Counted from the first letter of the stretch, positions 18,415 through 27,000 are shown. The stretch is DNA of 64,000 bases from CBDAKK01 sp965196605 (GCA_965196605.1 CBDAKK010000001.1:310001-374000), one strand, 5' to 3'. Made by a program: numbers and translations. The notes: generated by a model not told the origin, from the sequence alone.

Positions 18415-19779
18415 ATGAATAAACGACAAAACCACAAGAGCATAAAAATTGTATTTCTTGGTTCAGGGAGTACCATATTTGCAAAAAACCTGATGGTAGA
18501 CATTTGGCACTGTCCAGAATTACAAGACGCACACATTGTGCTCTACGACATAGACGCCGTGCGTCTGAGCACGTCAGAAATTGTGGGTAAAAAGATACTC
18601 TCGCAAATACACGAAGAAAAAAAAAACAATGCTCGCGTGGAAGCTACGCAAAACATAGAAGACGCCCTACGCGATGCCAAGTACGTCATAACCATGTTTC
18701 AGGTGGGGGGCTACAAGCCCTCAACAGTAATTGACTTTGAAATTCCACAAAAATATGGGCTACGCCAAACTATTGGAGACACACTTGGCATAGGCGGCAT
18801 TATGCGCGCATTACGCACTGCCCCCGTGTTGGTGGAATACGCTCGCTTAATGGAGCGACTCTGTCCCAAAGCCTTTCTGCTCAATTACGTAAACCCCATG
18901 GCAATAAACTGCGCAGTTCTGCAAAGAATGACTTCCATAGAAAGCATAGGGCTTTGCCACAGCGTACCAAACACCCTGCATGAGCTTGCACACGACCTCT
19001 CAATGCCCCCAGAAGACATACAATATACCGTTGCGGGCATTAACCACATGGCGTTTTTTCTAAAACTTACGCATAAGGGGCAAGACCTGTATCCGCGTCT
19101 CCACTCATTTATACAAGATGCGCAGTCCGCGCCCATGCGAAACAATGGCGAAGGCTCACGCCCTATGGACGACTCAGTACGCTACGAAATTATGAAACAC
19201 TTTGGTTATTTTGTAACAGAATCAAGCGAGCATTTAAGTGAGTATGTGCCGTGGTTTATAAAGCGCGGGCGCGAAGACATACTAGAAACATACGGCATTC
19301 CCCTCAATGAATACGTGAAACGCTGCGAAGAACAAATTGAACGTTGGCAGACCATGCAAAAAGAACTTGAGCGCTCTGACACGCGTTTAGACTTACACCC
19401 CAGCGTAGAATACGGCGCTAGCATTATAAACAGCCTAGAAGGTGGTGGAACACAACGCGTGTATGCAAACGTAAAAAACAACACAATCATACCCAATTTG
19501 CCACGTGATGCCATTGTAGAAGTGCCTTGCATGGTCGATGCATGTGGCTTTCGGCCTACGCACATTGGCGCGCTGCCTCCGCAGCTTGCCGCATTAATGC
19601 AAACAAATGTCAACGTGCAAAGCTTGTGTGCAGAAGCAATTGTCACGGGTAATAAAGAGCACGTGTACCACGCCGCCATGCTGGACCCGCACACAGCAGC
19701 AGAGCTTGATTTGTCGCAAATACGCGCCATGGTAGACGAACTGATTGCAGCGCACGGTGACTACATACCTTGCTTGTAA
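18415..19779 (+). CDS. Glycoside hydrolase family 4, alpha-galactosidase type
   Basis: 454 aa. GH4 enzymes cleave glycosides by an NAD- and Mn-dependent redox elimination mechanism in the cytoplasm. Visible features are the NAD-binding motif FLGSGSTIF (residues about 14-22), the metal-binding Cys in CHSV (about 181-184), and AGINHM with the second metal ligand (about 206-211). In the published GH4 motif scheme, CHSV marks alpha-galactosidases (MelA group). This is recalled from the literature, not checked. A strong GGAGGG ribosome site precedes the ATG. A sugar nucleotidyltransferase follows at once. Confidence 0.9.
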   Translation: MNKRQNHKSIKIVFLGSGSTIFAKNLMVDIWHCPELQDAHIVLYDIDAVRLSTSEIVGKKILSQIHEEKKNNARVEATQNIEDALRDAKYVITMFQVGGYKPSTVIDFEIPQKYGLRQTIGDTLGIGGIMRALRTAPVLVEYARLMERLCPKAFLLNYVNPMAINCAVLQRMTSIESIGLCHSVPNTLHELAHDLSMPPEDIQYTVAGINHMAFFLKLTHKGQDLYPRLHSFIQDAQSAPMRNNGEGSRPMDDSVRYEIMKHFGYFVTESSEHLSEYVPWFIKRGREDILETYGIPLNEYVKRCEEQIERWQTMQKELERSDTRLDLHPSVEYGASIINSLEGGGTQRVYANVKNNTIIPNLPRDAIVEVPCMVDACGFRPTHIGALPPQLAALMQTNVNVQSLCAEAIVTGNKEHVYHAAMLDPHTAAELDLSQIRAMVDELIAAHGDYIPCL

Positions 19780-19807
19780 GCACTGCGTCCATGCTATACT
19801 TAATTTC

Positions 19808-20713
19808 ATGAATACAACACTTGTCATACTCGCTGCGGGAATAGGAAGCCGTTATGGCGGCATAAAGCAATTGGAGCAAGTCGGTCCTGAGGGAGAGTCG
19901 CTCATAGACTACTCAATCTTCAACGCCCTCAAAGCAGGCTTCAAAAAAATTGTCTTCGTAATACGCAAAGACATAGAAGCGCAAATACGCGCCTTCTTTG
20001 CAAACAAGCTTCCGTCCGACATAGAAGTGCATTTTGTGCACCAAGAGTTGGACGACATACCCGCGCAGTTTTCAATTCCACAAGGGCGCACAAAACCGTG
20101 GGGTACGGGGCAAGCCGTACTTGTGTGCAAAAACGTACTAGGCAGCGACCCCTTTGTAATGATAAACGGCGATGACTATTACGCCTATGAGTCGCTTAAA
20201 ACAGCCTACGACTTCCTTAAGCAAGCAGCGCTTGAAAAGCCACACTACGCCGTTGTGGGCTACAAACTCAAAGAAACCCTCTCGGACTTTGGCTCCGTCT
20301 CTCGTGGTGTATGTAAAGCAGATACAGACGGAAACCTCACCTATTTAGAGGAACACAAAACAATAACGAGAAACGAGCAAGGAATACTCAGCACGTACGA
20401 CGATGGCAGAACACTCTCACTTACGGGAGACGAACCCGTCTCAATGAACTTGTTCGCATTCACACCCGTGTTTTTACAGCAACTAGAAAGAGGATTTGTC
20501 GAATTTTTGCAAACAAGTAGCACAGACCTCAAATCCGAGTTTTTTGTGCCCACATATTTGGGCGAACTCATATCAAAAGACCAAGCCTCAGCCCAAGTAC
20601 TTGCAACTTCTGCGCAATGGTTTGGCATTACATACAAAGACGATGCCCCACTAGTACAAGCGCGCCTTGCGGCACTCACCACACAAGGCACATACCCCCG
20701 CCCCCTATTTTAA
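19808..20713 (+). CDS. Sugar-phosphate nucleotidyltransferase family protein
   Basis: 301 aa from the ATG at 19808. This is preferred over an upstream start that would overlap the GH4 gene, because it places the NTP-binding motif ILAAGIGSRYGGIKQ right at the N-terminus. A metal-binding GDDYY segment lies about residue 120. The fold is that of glucose-1-phosphate thymidylyl/uridylyl-transferases, with no left-handed beta-helix domain. The substrate is not deducible. Its position behind a GH4 alpha-galactosidase-type gene suggests a sugar scavenging or activation role. It ends 27 bp before the repeat field. Confidence 0.85.
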   Translation: MNTTLVILAAGIGSRYGGIKQLEQVGPEGESLIDYSIFNALKAGFKKIVFVIRKDIEAQIRAFFANKLPSDIEVHFVHQELDDIPAQFSIPQGRTKPWGTGQAVLVCKNVLGSDPFVMINGDDYYAYESLKTAYDFLKQAALEKPHYAVVGYKLKETLSDFGSVSRGVCKADTDGNLTYLEEHKTITRNEQGILSTYDDGRTLSLTGDEPVSMNLFAFTPVFLQQLERGFVEFLQTSSTDLKSEFFVPTYLGELISKDQASAQVLATSAQWFGITYKDDAPLVQARLAALTTQGTYPRPLF

Positions 20714-20740
20714 AAGTTCGCAGCAGAATATGCAGTGTTG

Positions 20741-20962
20741 CTTTGTGGGGGAAGTCCCCCCACACCCCCTTGGGTAAGACGCTGTATTTGCATAAGCGCT
20801 TTGTGGGGGTAGCCCCCACGCGCCCTCTTTGGGTAAGACGCTGTATTTGCATAAGCGCTTTGTGGGGGTAAGCCCCCCCACGCCCCCCTTTGGGTAAGAC
20901 GCTGTATTTGCATAAGCGCTTTGTGGGGGTAAGCCCCCCCACGCCCCCTTTGGGTAAGACGC
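20741..20962. repeat. Four tandem copies of a 58-61 bp G/C-hairpin repeat
   Basis: Units start at about 20741, 20799, 20858 and 20919. Each consists of CTTTGTGGGGG, a short loop, a CCCCCAC arm, CGCCCCCTTTGGGTAAGACGC, then TGTATTTGCATAAGCG. The fourth continues into a full dispersed repeat. Loops and C-run lengths vary between units (AAGT, TAG, TAAG), while the G5/C5 arms are kept. In-frame readings across the units give Gly/Pro-rich peptides that are artefacts of the repeat. Confidence 0.9.
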
Positions 20963-21794
20963 GGTACTGCGCTTACGCGCGAGAGGGCTATGCCATGGCT
21001 CACGCAATGTGTTGCTCACGCTATTGGTTGCCAAGCAGTGGTTTTAAATACGCTATCTATTCGGATGGCCGTACTTTCTTTTTTTTCTTTTTGTGCGACG
21101 CAAAAAGAAAAAAAGAAAGTACCAAAGAAAAAAAAGAAAAAGCCGCTGTGGGGGCACGCCCCCACACCCCCAAGTATTAAGTGAACGCTTCTTGTGCCGT
21201 CCGTGGGGCGGCTATGAGGACGCTCATGAGCGAAGCGAGGGGATGCAAACTATTGCATAAGCACCGCTGTGCGGTGCAAACATGGAGCTTGCATCAAAGA
21301 AAAACATCCTGTGGGGCTACGCCATAGGGACTAAGGCACTGGGTATAGGAAGCTACGCGGGTGAGGCTACGCCATAGGAAACAAGAGACGTGACTAAAAA
21401 ACAAGCCACCTGTGCGGCAGCACCTACAGCCGTGCCATGGACGGGACACATTGGCTGACAGGGATGGTGAGCAGCGCACTCACACAAACTTGTTTCCATA
21501 CAATCTTCATACTTGCGCACAGTATCTATGTCATTACTGCTTTAGCACACAGCATGCTTTTTTCTCTTTTCTTTGGTACTTTCTTTTCTCTTTTTTTCGT
21601 GCCAAAAAAAGAGAAAAGAAAGTACGGCCATCCGAAACATGATCATACCGCGTTAGCGTCTTGGCAACACACAGCGTGCACACACATTGCGCAAGCACAC
21701 CACACACGGCGTTAGCCTACTCGCGCGTGGCGCGGGGCGATAGGCAGCGGGGGTGTGGGGGCGTGCCTCGACAAAGGCAAAACAGCGTGATACC
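20963..21794. repeat. Mosaic repeat field, copies B (forward) and C (reverse)
   Basis: No gene is supported here. Copy B (about 20963-21300) contains GGTACTGCGCTTACGCGCG, TTGCCAAGCAGTGG, CGGATGGCC, a long polypyrimidine/polypurine hairpin (21071-21122; 9-nt loop GTGCGACGC), the GTGGGGGC-AC-GCCCCCAC palindrome, and a GCACCGC-TGT-GCGGTGC hairpin. Copy C (about 21541-21794, continuing into the next gene) is the same architecture on the other strand, with hairpin arms of different sequence (21575-21624). The segment between them (about 21484-21548) repeats a module also found near 29,600 and 30,456. Confidence 0.85.
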
Positions 21795-23063
21795 CTACGT
21801 GGGGGTGTGGGGGCGCTGCCCCCACAAAGCAACAAGCTTGCGCACAATGCCACAAGCAGCCCTTGTCGACAAAACAATAAAGGCGTGTAAAAAGGGTATG
21901 GGGCTTAAAAACCATTGTAAGGCAGCGGTATAAACGCTCAAGCCATAGAAACGGGCATAGCTATAATACGTGGCAAAACTTATAAGGCCCATAAGAGCAT
22001 AGGTTATGCTGTAACTACGCAGGTCTATAAACATGCCCTGTAGAACCAGCACATGTGCAGTAATAAAAAGTGCCACATACACCCAAGCACCTACCGTGCC
22101 ATATTGTAAAGCAGCAAAAACGCCTAGTCTTTTAAGAGGCCTCGCTTCATCAGGCGTGTGTCTTTCATGTGTCCGAGGTCTTGCGCGACAAAACACGCTT
22201 ACAAACCACTGCAAACACGCGCGCATAGAAGTTACGTGATAACTCGTTTTACAAGAAAACACATGCGCATGCGAGATATCAGATGAGTGGGACAACGAGA
22301 GCGACGCCACAGGTTCAGCGGAACGTTCCTGCGCAACAGTTGCATCGCGCGCATATTTGCTATGCCCCTTCTCTTGAAGGAAATACTTGTAGTAGTCGCC
22401 CGCGCGCATGATTGAAAACACGTCGTTCACACTGTGCGGCACATAGGCAAGGGATCTGCGCATACCAAAGGCAATGGAAAGCATTGCAGTATAGCTGAGC
22501 AAAAACTTGGACGAGGCGAGCACCTGTGGAATAACCGAAAGCATACCCACTTCACGTGCACGCAATGCCCGCATGGCTAAGGCAATGCCTTGAGGCGCAA
22601 GCCTTGTACCTTGGTCAAGAACGCAGAGGCATTCCCCCTGTGCCGCGCCCGCAAGCACATGCACATTGTGCGCCGCCCTCTTCCCTCCTGAAAAAACCAT
22701 GAGCGGCACATGAGGAATGTATTCGCGATGCAAAGAAGTCAATGTGTCTTTTAAAAAACGCGCCTGCTGTGCCTGTGCGTGCGAAATTGCCACAAGAATT
22801 TCAATGTGTTTGTAGCTTTGCGCGCGCATGGCATGCAGGAGCGGCACTATGAAGTCCTCATGCGAAATGCTTACCAAAACGGATACAAGCTGTTCCTTCT
22901 CATGTGCTGCCTCCGCATCTTGTACATGTGCTTCATGCCTAAGTCCGCTTTTTTCTAAAAACGAAATCGCCGCGCGATTATACAAGTACAAGAATAGCCG
23001 CAGCGCATAGAGCAGTACCGAAAAAAGGCACACAAGCATTGAAAAAGCAAACGAAAACAACAT
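21795..23063 (-). CDS. Glycosyltransferase family 2-like membrane protein
   Basis: 422 aa from the ATG at 23063. A longer frame reaches 23111, but its first 16 codons come from repeat DNA. One N-terminal membrane helix (about 1-25) is followed by a GT-A-like region (EQLVSVLVSISHEDFIVPLL, then CVLDQGTRLAP in place of a DxD-type motif) and about three or four C-terminal membrane helices (about 300-410). It resembles processive GT2 membrane enzymes, but key catalytic motifs (QxxRW) were not found. The last ten or so residues (WGQRPHTPT) and the stop codon are encoded by the dispersed repeat. A TATAAT lies 16 bp upstream of the ATG. Confidence 0.6.
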   Translation of the reverse strand: MLFSFAFSMLVCLFSVLLYALRLFLYLYNRAAISFLEKSGLRHEAHVQDAEAAHEKEQLVSVLVSISHEDFIVPLLHAMRAQSYKHIEILVAISHAQAQQARFLKDTLTSLHREYIPHVPLMVFSGGKRAAHNVHVLAGAAQGECLCVLDQGTRLAPQGIALAMRALRAREVGMLSVIPQVLASSKFLLSYTAMLSIAFGMRRSLAYVPHSVNDVFSIMRAGDYYKYFLQEKGHSKYARDATVAQERSAEPVASLSLSHSSDISHAHVFSCKTSYHVTSMRACLQWFVSVFCRARPRTHERHTPDEARPLKRLGVFAALQYGTVGAWVYVALFITAHVLVLQGMFIDLRSYSITYALMGLISFATYYSYARFYGLSVYTAALQWFLSPIPFLHAFIVLSTRAACGIVRKLVALWGQRPHTPT

Positions 23064-23090
23064 AGGGTTTAGGTAAATTATAGCGCCTTT

Positions 23091-23440
23091 GTGGGGGGAA
23101 TGTCCCCCCACGCCCCCTTTGGGTAAGACGCGGTACTGCGCTTGCGCGCGAGTAGGCTAACGCCTTGTGTGTTTTGCTTGCGCAATGTGTGTGCACGATG
23201 CATGTTGCCAAGCAGCTATTGTAAATACGCTATTCATTCGGATGGCCGTACTTTCTTTTTTTTCTTTTTGTGCGACGCAAAAAGAAAAAAAAGAAAGTAC
23301 CAAAGAAAAAAAAGAAAAAGCCGCTGTGGGGGCACGCCCCCACACCCCCAAGCATTAAGCAAATGCTTCTTGTACCGTCCATTGGGCGGCTGTATGGATG
23401 CTCACGAGCGAAGCGAGGGGATGCAAACTATTGCATAAGC
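23091..23440. repeat. Dispersed mosaic repeat, copy D
   Basis: Complete copy of the repeat, in the same orientation as copy B: G6/C6 hairpin at 23091-23112, TTTGGGTAAGACGC, GCAATGTGTGTGCACG, TTGCCAAGCAGC, CGGATGGCC, a perfect 22-bp polypyrimidine/polypurine hairpin with 9-nt loop (about 23248-23300), GTGGGGGC-AC-GCCCCCAC, and a CGAGCGAAGCGAGGGGATGC tail. This copy starts 28 bp upstream of the GT2-like ATG and could carry part of its promoter. Confidence 0.9.
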
Positions 23441-23470
23441 GCGCAGCAAAAAAGTCTCAATGGTTTGATG

Positions 23471-23746
23471 AAAAAGTCCCCATGAGTTGGAGAAAAACAC
23501 TTGTGTTTTTTCAAAAAAGACTGGTGTTTTTTTAAAATTGTCTAGACTTGTTGGGCAAAAAGTCCCCATGAGTTGGAGAAAAACACTTGTGTTTTTTCAA
23601 AAAAGACTCGTGTTTTTTTTAAAATTGTCTAGACTTGTTGGGCAAAAAGTCTCCATGAGTTGAAGAAAAACACTTGTGTTTTTTCAAAAAAGACTTGTGT
23701 TTTTTTTAAAATTGTCTAGACTTGTTGGAGAAAAAGTCCCCATGAG
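23471..23746. repeat. 86-87 bp tandem repeat, three copies plus a fragment
   Basis: Unit starts at 23471, 23557, 23644 and 23731 (AAAAAGTCCCCATGAGTTGG). Each unit contains a perfect palindrome AAAAACAC-TT-GTGTTTTT and the 8-bp palindrome GTCTAGAC. Copies differ by only a few bases and one T-run length. The array lies between repeat copy D and acyP and carries no long reading frame. It does not resemble the other repeat family. Confidence 0.92.
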
Positions 23747-23799
23747 ACTGTCATGAGTGCTGGTCTTTGTGGGGCACGTCCCCAGACCCTCAAGTATCT

Positions 23800-24072
23800 T
23801 TAGTAGCGTATTTGAAAATCAGGGTATGACTGAAGGTCTGCGCTTTGCTCGTCTACGGCGCTTACTTTTGCAAAGGCGGGGCCTGTGTTCATGAGGCGTA
23901 TAAAAGCACCGAGGCTTTGCGCCTCTCCTTCACAGTGTATTTCCACCGTGCCTTTGGGGGTGTTTTTCACCCAACCTTGCAGTCCTTGTTCACGGGCGCA
24001 TTGGAGTGCGTAATAACGGAAGCCAACTCCTTGCACTCTGCCGTAGACGGTTATTTTCTTTGCAAGTTTCAT
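23800..24072 (-). CDS. acyP: Acylphosphatase
   Basis: 90 aa, normal length. Hydrolyses the carboxyl-phosphate bond of acyl phosphates. The signature GRVQGVGFRYYALQCA (Arg of the phosphate loop near residue 19) and GWVKNTPKGTVEIHCEGE (with the Asn) are both present. It is 4 bp downstream of rsmE. After its stop, a G/C hairpin (23762-23788, GGTCT...TGGGGCACGTCCCCAGACC) could end the transcript but has no T-run. Confidence 0.93.
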   Translation of the reverse strand: MKLAKKITVYGRVQGVGFRYYALQCAREQGLQGWVKNTPKGTVEIHCEGEAQSLGAFIRLMNTGPAFAKVSAVDEQSADLQSYPDFQIRY

Positions 24073-24076
24073 AACA

Positions 24077-24889
24077 CTATTGGGCGCTCATGCACATGCC
24101 AACGGCAAGGGTTACTGCGGTTTCACAGCGGAGCACGGTGTTGCACAACATATGCGAGACAAAACCTCCGTGCATTAACAGGGTCTCTTCGCGTTCGCTT
24201 AAGCCTCGTTCTGCGCCCAGTGCAAAGGCCCAGCGCTGCGCCTCGGGCTTGGGTTGAGAAACGAGCGTTGCATAGAAACTTTTTTTCGCTTCATGGGAGA
24301 AATAAACCTTACGCAAGGGCTTTGTTTCATCTTCTTCATGTTCTTGTTCTATGTGCGTAAGCGCATGCTTAAGCGCGTAATGCGTGCTAATGCGCGGTAG
24401 GGTGTTTAAGCCCCGAGCCTGCATTGCACCTTGTAAGGCAAGCCCTTCAGGATTATTCCACAACGAAGCCTTGAGGTAGCTTTTTTCTGACAAGGCGGAT
24501 GCGTAAACGGCAATGCGTTTTACGCCGAAGGTACTCAAGTCGCGAATAAGTCGCGCCATAACGGGGGGGCGTGGGTGCGCAAGGAGTAGCGTAATATCGT
24601 AGGTACTTGCAAATGCGCCCGCATTTTCTGCGGTGTAGACGCATGAAAGCGCGCCTTCTTCCACAGTAAATACGCGCAGCGTACCCATGCTTGTTTCAAT
24701 GACGCCCGCTTGTAACTGCACCGTGGGGTTGTCATTCACGGGGGCTTGGGTGCCACCTTGCAGTAGGACAGCGCGTATGTGTTTTGCCCGCTCATCGCAC
24801 AGGGGGAGGCGTAAGGCGTAGGCGTGTTGTTCTTGCTCTGTAATACAAAAGCGCTCTATTTCGTGGGGAAAAAACAGTATTCTATTCAT
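24077..24889 (-). CDS. rsmE: 16S rRNA m3U1498 methyltransferase RsmE
   Basis: 270 aa SPOUT-family methyltransferase that N3-methylates U1498 of 16S rRNA. The N-terminal PUA-like part is followed by the SPOUT domain: LLLAHPRPPVMARLIRDLSTFGVKRIAVYAS, then the knot motif FALGAERGLSEREE (usually GPEGG) and LRCETAVTLAVG at the end. The GAERG variant of GPEGG is unusual but keeps the loop. It is in a tight group with acyP and the HIT gene. Confidence 0.9.
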   Translation of the reverse strand: MNRILFFPHEIERFCITEQEQHAYALRLPLCDERAKHIRAVLLQGGTQAPVNDNPTVQLQAGVIETSMGTLRVFTVEEGALSCVYTAENAGAFASTYDITLLLAHPRPPVMARLIRDLSTFGVKRIAVYASALSEKSYLKASLWNNPEGLALQGAMQARGLNTLPRISTHYALKHALTHIEQEHEEDETKPLRKVYFSHEAKKSFYATLVSQPKPEAQRWAFALGAERGLSEREETLLMHGGFVSHMLCNTVLRCETAVTLAVGMCMSAQ

Positions 24890-24903
24890 GGCTACGCTGA
24901 GTC

Positions 24904-25254
24904 CTAGCCCGGAGGCCAGTCCATAGTTCTGCCCGCGAGTATGTGCGCATGCAAGTACTCCACGGTTTGTTTTGCGTCTCTGCCGTTGTTCATTACAACG
25001 CGGTAGCCTCGGCTTTCTAAGTTCAAGGCGCGCGCTGTTTTTGCAATGCCATGCAAAAATCCGCCTGCTTCCTTGTCGCTTAAGGCGCTGTCAACTTCGG
25101 CAACACGCGCGAGTTTTTTCCGCGGAATGACCAAGACGTGCACGGGAGCTTGTGGGTTTACGTCCTTAAACGCGACTACAAACTCGTCTTCATACACCAC
25201 TTCTGCGGGGATCATCCCCGATAAAATTTTGTCAAATATTGTCTGTTCACTCAT
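24904..25254 (-). CDS. HIT-family nucleotide hydrolase (HinT-like)
   Basis: 116 aa. Opens EQTIFDKILSGMIPAEVVYEDE and ends GRTMDWPPG, both typical of HinT purine phosphoramidases. The histidine triad normally reads HxHxH. Here it is YLHAHILAG, so the first His is Tyr while the catalytic middle His and last His remain. Activity is therefore likely but may be altered. It lies 14 bp upstream of rsmE and is divergent from pyrK. Confidence 0.92.
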   Translation of the reverse strand: MSEQTIFDKILSGMIPAEVVYEDEFVVAFKDVNPQAPVHVLVIPRKKLARVAEVDSALSDKEAGGFLHGIAKTARALNLESRGYRVVMNNGRDAKQTVEYLHAHILAGRTMDWPPG

Positions 25255-25260
25255 TATTGC

Positions 25261-26088
25261 TTGCCTCTTAATTTGTATTGTAGACTATTGGAAGTGTATT
25301 ATTTCAATGCAAAAATAGAGAGGCATGCGCGCGTGGCAGAGGGCTGGTATGTGTTGTCGTTTTGTATTCCCGCAAAGCAAGCTACGCCACAAGCGGGACA
25401 GTTTCTCTCACTTGGGCTTGAGGGCTGTGCATTCCGCAAGCCTTTTGCGGTAAGCGACTACGACAAAGAAGCGCGCCTGTGTTCCATACTCTATGAGGTA
25501 CGCGGTGCAGGCACGCGTGCCATGAGCACTATGCGTACAGGAGACACCTTGAATGTCATGGGCTTTCATGGGAATGCTTTTGCATTACCGGGGGAACTCG
25601 CGCTGTTAGTTGGCGGCGGCATAGGCTTGGGTCCGCTTTTGTATTTTGAAAAGACGCTTGCTGAAAAGGGCGTGCCTACAAGGCTGTACGCGGGGTTTAG
25701 AACAGCCGCGCTTGTTCCACATGAGCTTATGCGTGCATGTAAAGATGCGCTAGTGTGTACGAACGATGGTAGCATGGGGTTGCACGGCACGGTACTAGCA
25801 GCGCTTTCACGTTTAGGCCCTACGGAGACAGCAAGCGCTACCTTGTACTTGTGTGGACCGCTGGGCATGCTGAAGGCGGGGGTACGCTACGCAAAGCAGC
25901 GTGGCATGCGCGCTATTGTTTCGCTTGAGGCTATGATGGCTTGCGCCACGGGCGCGTGCATGGGATGTGTGGTGCCCGTGCATCAGCAAGAGGATGCGAC
26001 ACAAGTACGCTACAAGCGCGTATGCGTGGAGGGACCTATTTTTAAGGCGGAGGATGTGAGATGGCAGAACATGCACAACATGGAATGA
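25261..26088 (+). CDS. pyrK: Dihydroorotate dehydrogenase B electron-transfer subunit PyrK
   Basis: 275 aa from a TTG at 25261. A GTG at 25294 is an alternative and gives a more standard N-terminus. FAD/NAD-binding ferredoxin-reductase fold: RKPFAVSDYD (FAD), VGGGIGLGPLLYF (NAD), LCGPLGML, then the [2Fe-2S] cluster cysteines ACATGACMGCVVP...C. It passes electrons from PyrD to NAD in pyrimidine synthesis. It overlaps pyrD by 28 bp. Divergent from the HIT gene with only 6 bp between annotated ends, so promoters overlap coding DNA. Confidence 0.92.
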   Translation: MPLNLYCRLLEVYYFNAKIERHARVAEGWYVLSFCIPAKQATPQAGQFLSLGLEGCAFRKPFAVSDYDKEARLCSILYEVRGAGTRAMSTMRTGDTLNVMGFHGNAFALPGELALLVGGGIGLGPLLYFEKTLAEKGVPTRLYAGFRTAALVPHELMRACKDALVCTNDGSMGLHGTVLAALSRLGPTETASATLYLCGPLGMLKAGVRYAKQRGMRAIVSLEAMMACATGACMGCVVPVHQQEDATQVRYKRVCVEGPIFKAEDVRWQNMHNME

Positions 26089-26951
26089 AGCCCTACATAG
26101 GGGGGAAATGCCTTTCTTCGCCCATTATGGTAGCCTCTGGCACCTACGGCTACGGCGAGGAATACCGCGCGCTTACTGACTACGCAAACTTGGGCGCGCT
26201 GGTGTGCAAGACCATAACCGCTCTGCCGCGTGAGGGGAACGAGCCGCCGCGCCTTAAGGAGCTGTCTGCAGGCTGTCTTAATAGCATTGGGCTTGCTAAC
26301 GTTGGGCTTGCGGGGTTTATAGAAAACAAGCTGCCTTTGTTTGCTTCTTATGAATGCGCGGTTATTGTAAACGTGGCGGGGGCAGACGCGGCGGAGTATG
26401 CGCGTATTGTACAGAGGCTAGAACAAGAGGAAGGCGCTGCGCACATATGGGGGTGGGAGCTTAATGTAAGCTGTCCTAATGTGTCGGGGGGCACTAACAT
26501 GGGCTACGACCCTAAGCGCGTTGAGGCGGTGGTCTCACATGTGCGCAGCAAAACGAGCAAACCTCTTTTGCTTAAGCTACCGCCATCCATAGAGAACATA
26601 GTGGCCTTGGGCAAGGCTGCAGAGGCGGGGGGAGCAAACGCAATTACCGCCATTAACACGCTGCCGGGCATGTGGTTTGATGAAGGAAGCCATAAAGCCT
26701 TTTTTGCACGTGGGAGTGCGGGGCTTGCTGGTGAGGCAGTGCTACCTCTTGCGCTCTACCTTGTGCATGCGCTGAGCGCAGCGCTCAGCATACCCGTGGT
26801 GGGCGTAGGTGGCATTAGCAAGCCTGAAGACGCGCTGCAGTTCTTCATGGCGGGGGCACGCGCTGTGCAAATAGGCTCGGCAAACTTCAAAGACCCCTTG
26901 CTTTTTCAAGCCTGTCATGACGCAGCAGCGCGCTTTTTTGCAAAAAAGTAG
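26061..26951 (+). CDS. pyrD: Dihydroorotate dehydrogenase B catalytic subunit PyrD
   Basis: 296 aa. FMN-dependent oxidation of dihydroorotate to orotate. Class 1B features are ASGTYGYGEEY, KTIT near residue 53, NSIGLANVG, WELNVSCPNVSGG with the catalytic Cys, LLKLPPSIENI, and GVGGISKPEDALQFFMAGARAVQIGSA near the end. The partner pyrK lies directly upstream with overlapping frames, the normal arrangement for the class 1B enzyme. Confidence 0.96.
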   Translation: MAEHAQHGMKPYIGGKCLSSPIMVASGTYGYGEEYRALTDYANLGALVCKTITALPREGNEPPRLKELSAGCLNSIGLANVGLAGFIENKLPLFASYECAVIVNVAGADAAEYARIVQRLEQEEGAAHIWGWELNVSCPNVSGGTNMGYDPKRVEAVVSHVRSKTSKPLLLKLPPSIENIVALGKAAEAGGANAITAINTLPGMWFDEGSHKAFFARGSAGLAGEAVLPLALYLVHALSAALSIPVVGVGGISKPEDALQFFMAGARAVQIGSANFKDPLLFQACHDAAARFFAKK

Positions 26952-27000
26952 CGTGACTTACGCAGCCCCTCCGCGCAGAAGGAATGCTTGAGTATTCTGC

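Noticed and set aside
20741..20962. CRISPR-like array of 58-61 bp units
   Set aside because: The entire unit repeats, including the part between hairpins; it is a tandem duplication.
20676..21034. Several overlapping 60-110 aa frames on the minus strand rich in Gly, Pro and Thr
   Set aside because: All are readings through the tandem G/C-hairpin repeat; they share residues because the DNA repeats, and have no start signals.
23471..23746. CRISPR-like array of 86-bp units
   Set aside because: Whole units are repeated with no variable spacers, no leader and no cas genes in the window.
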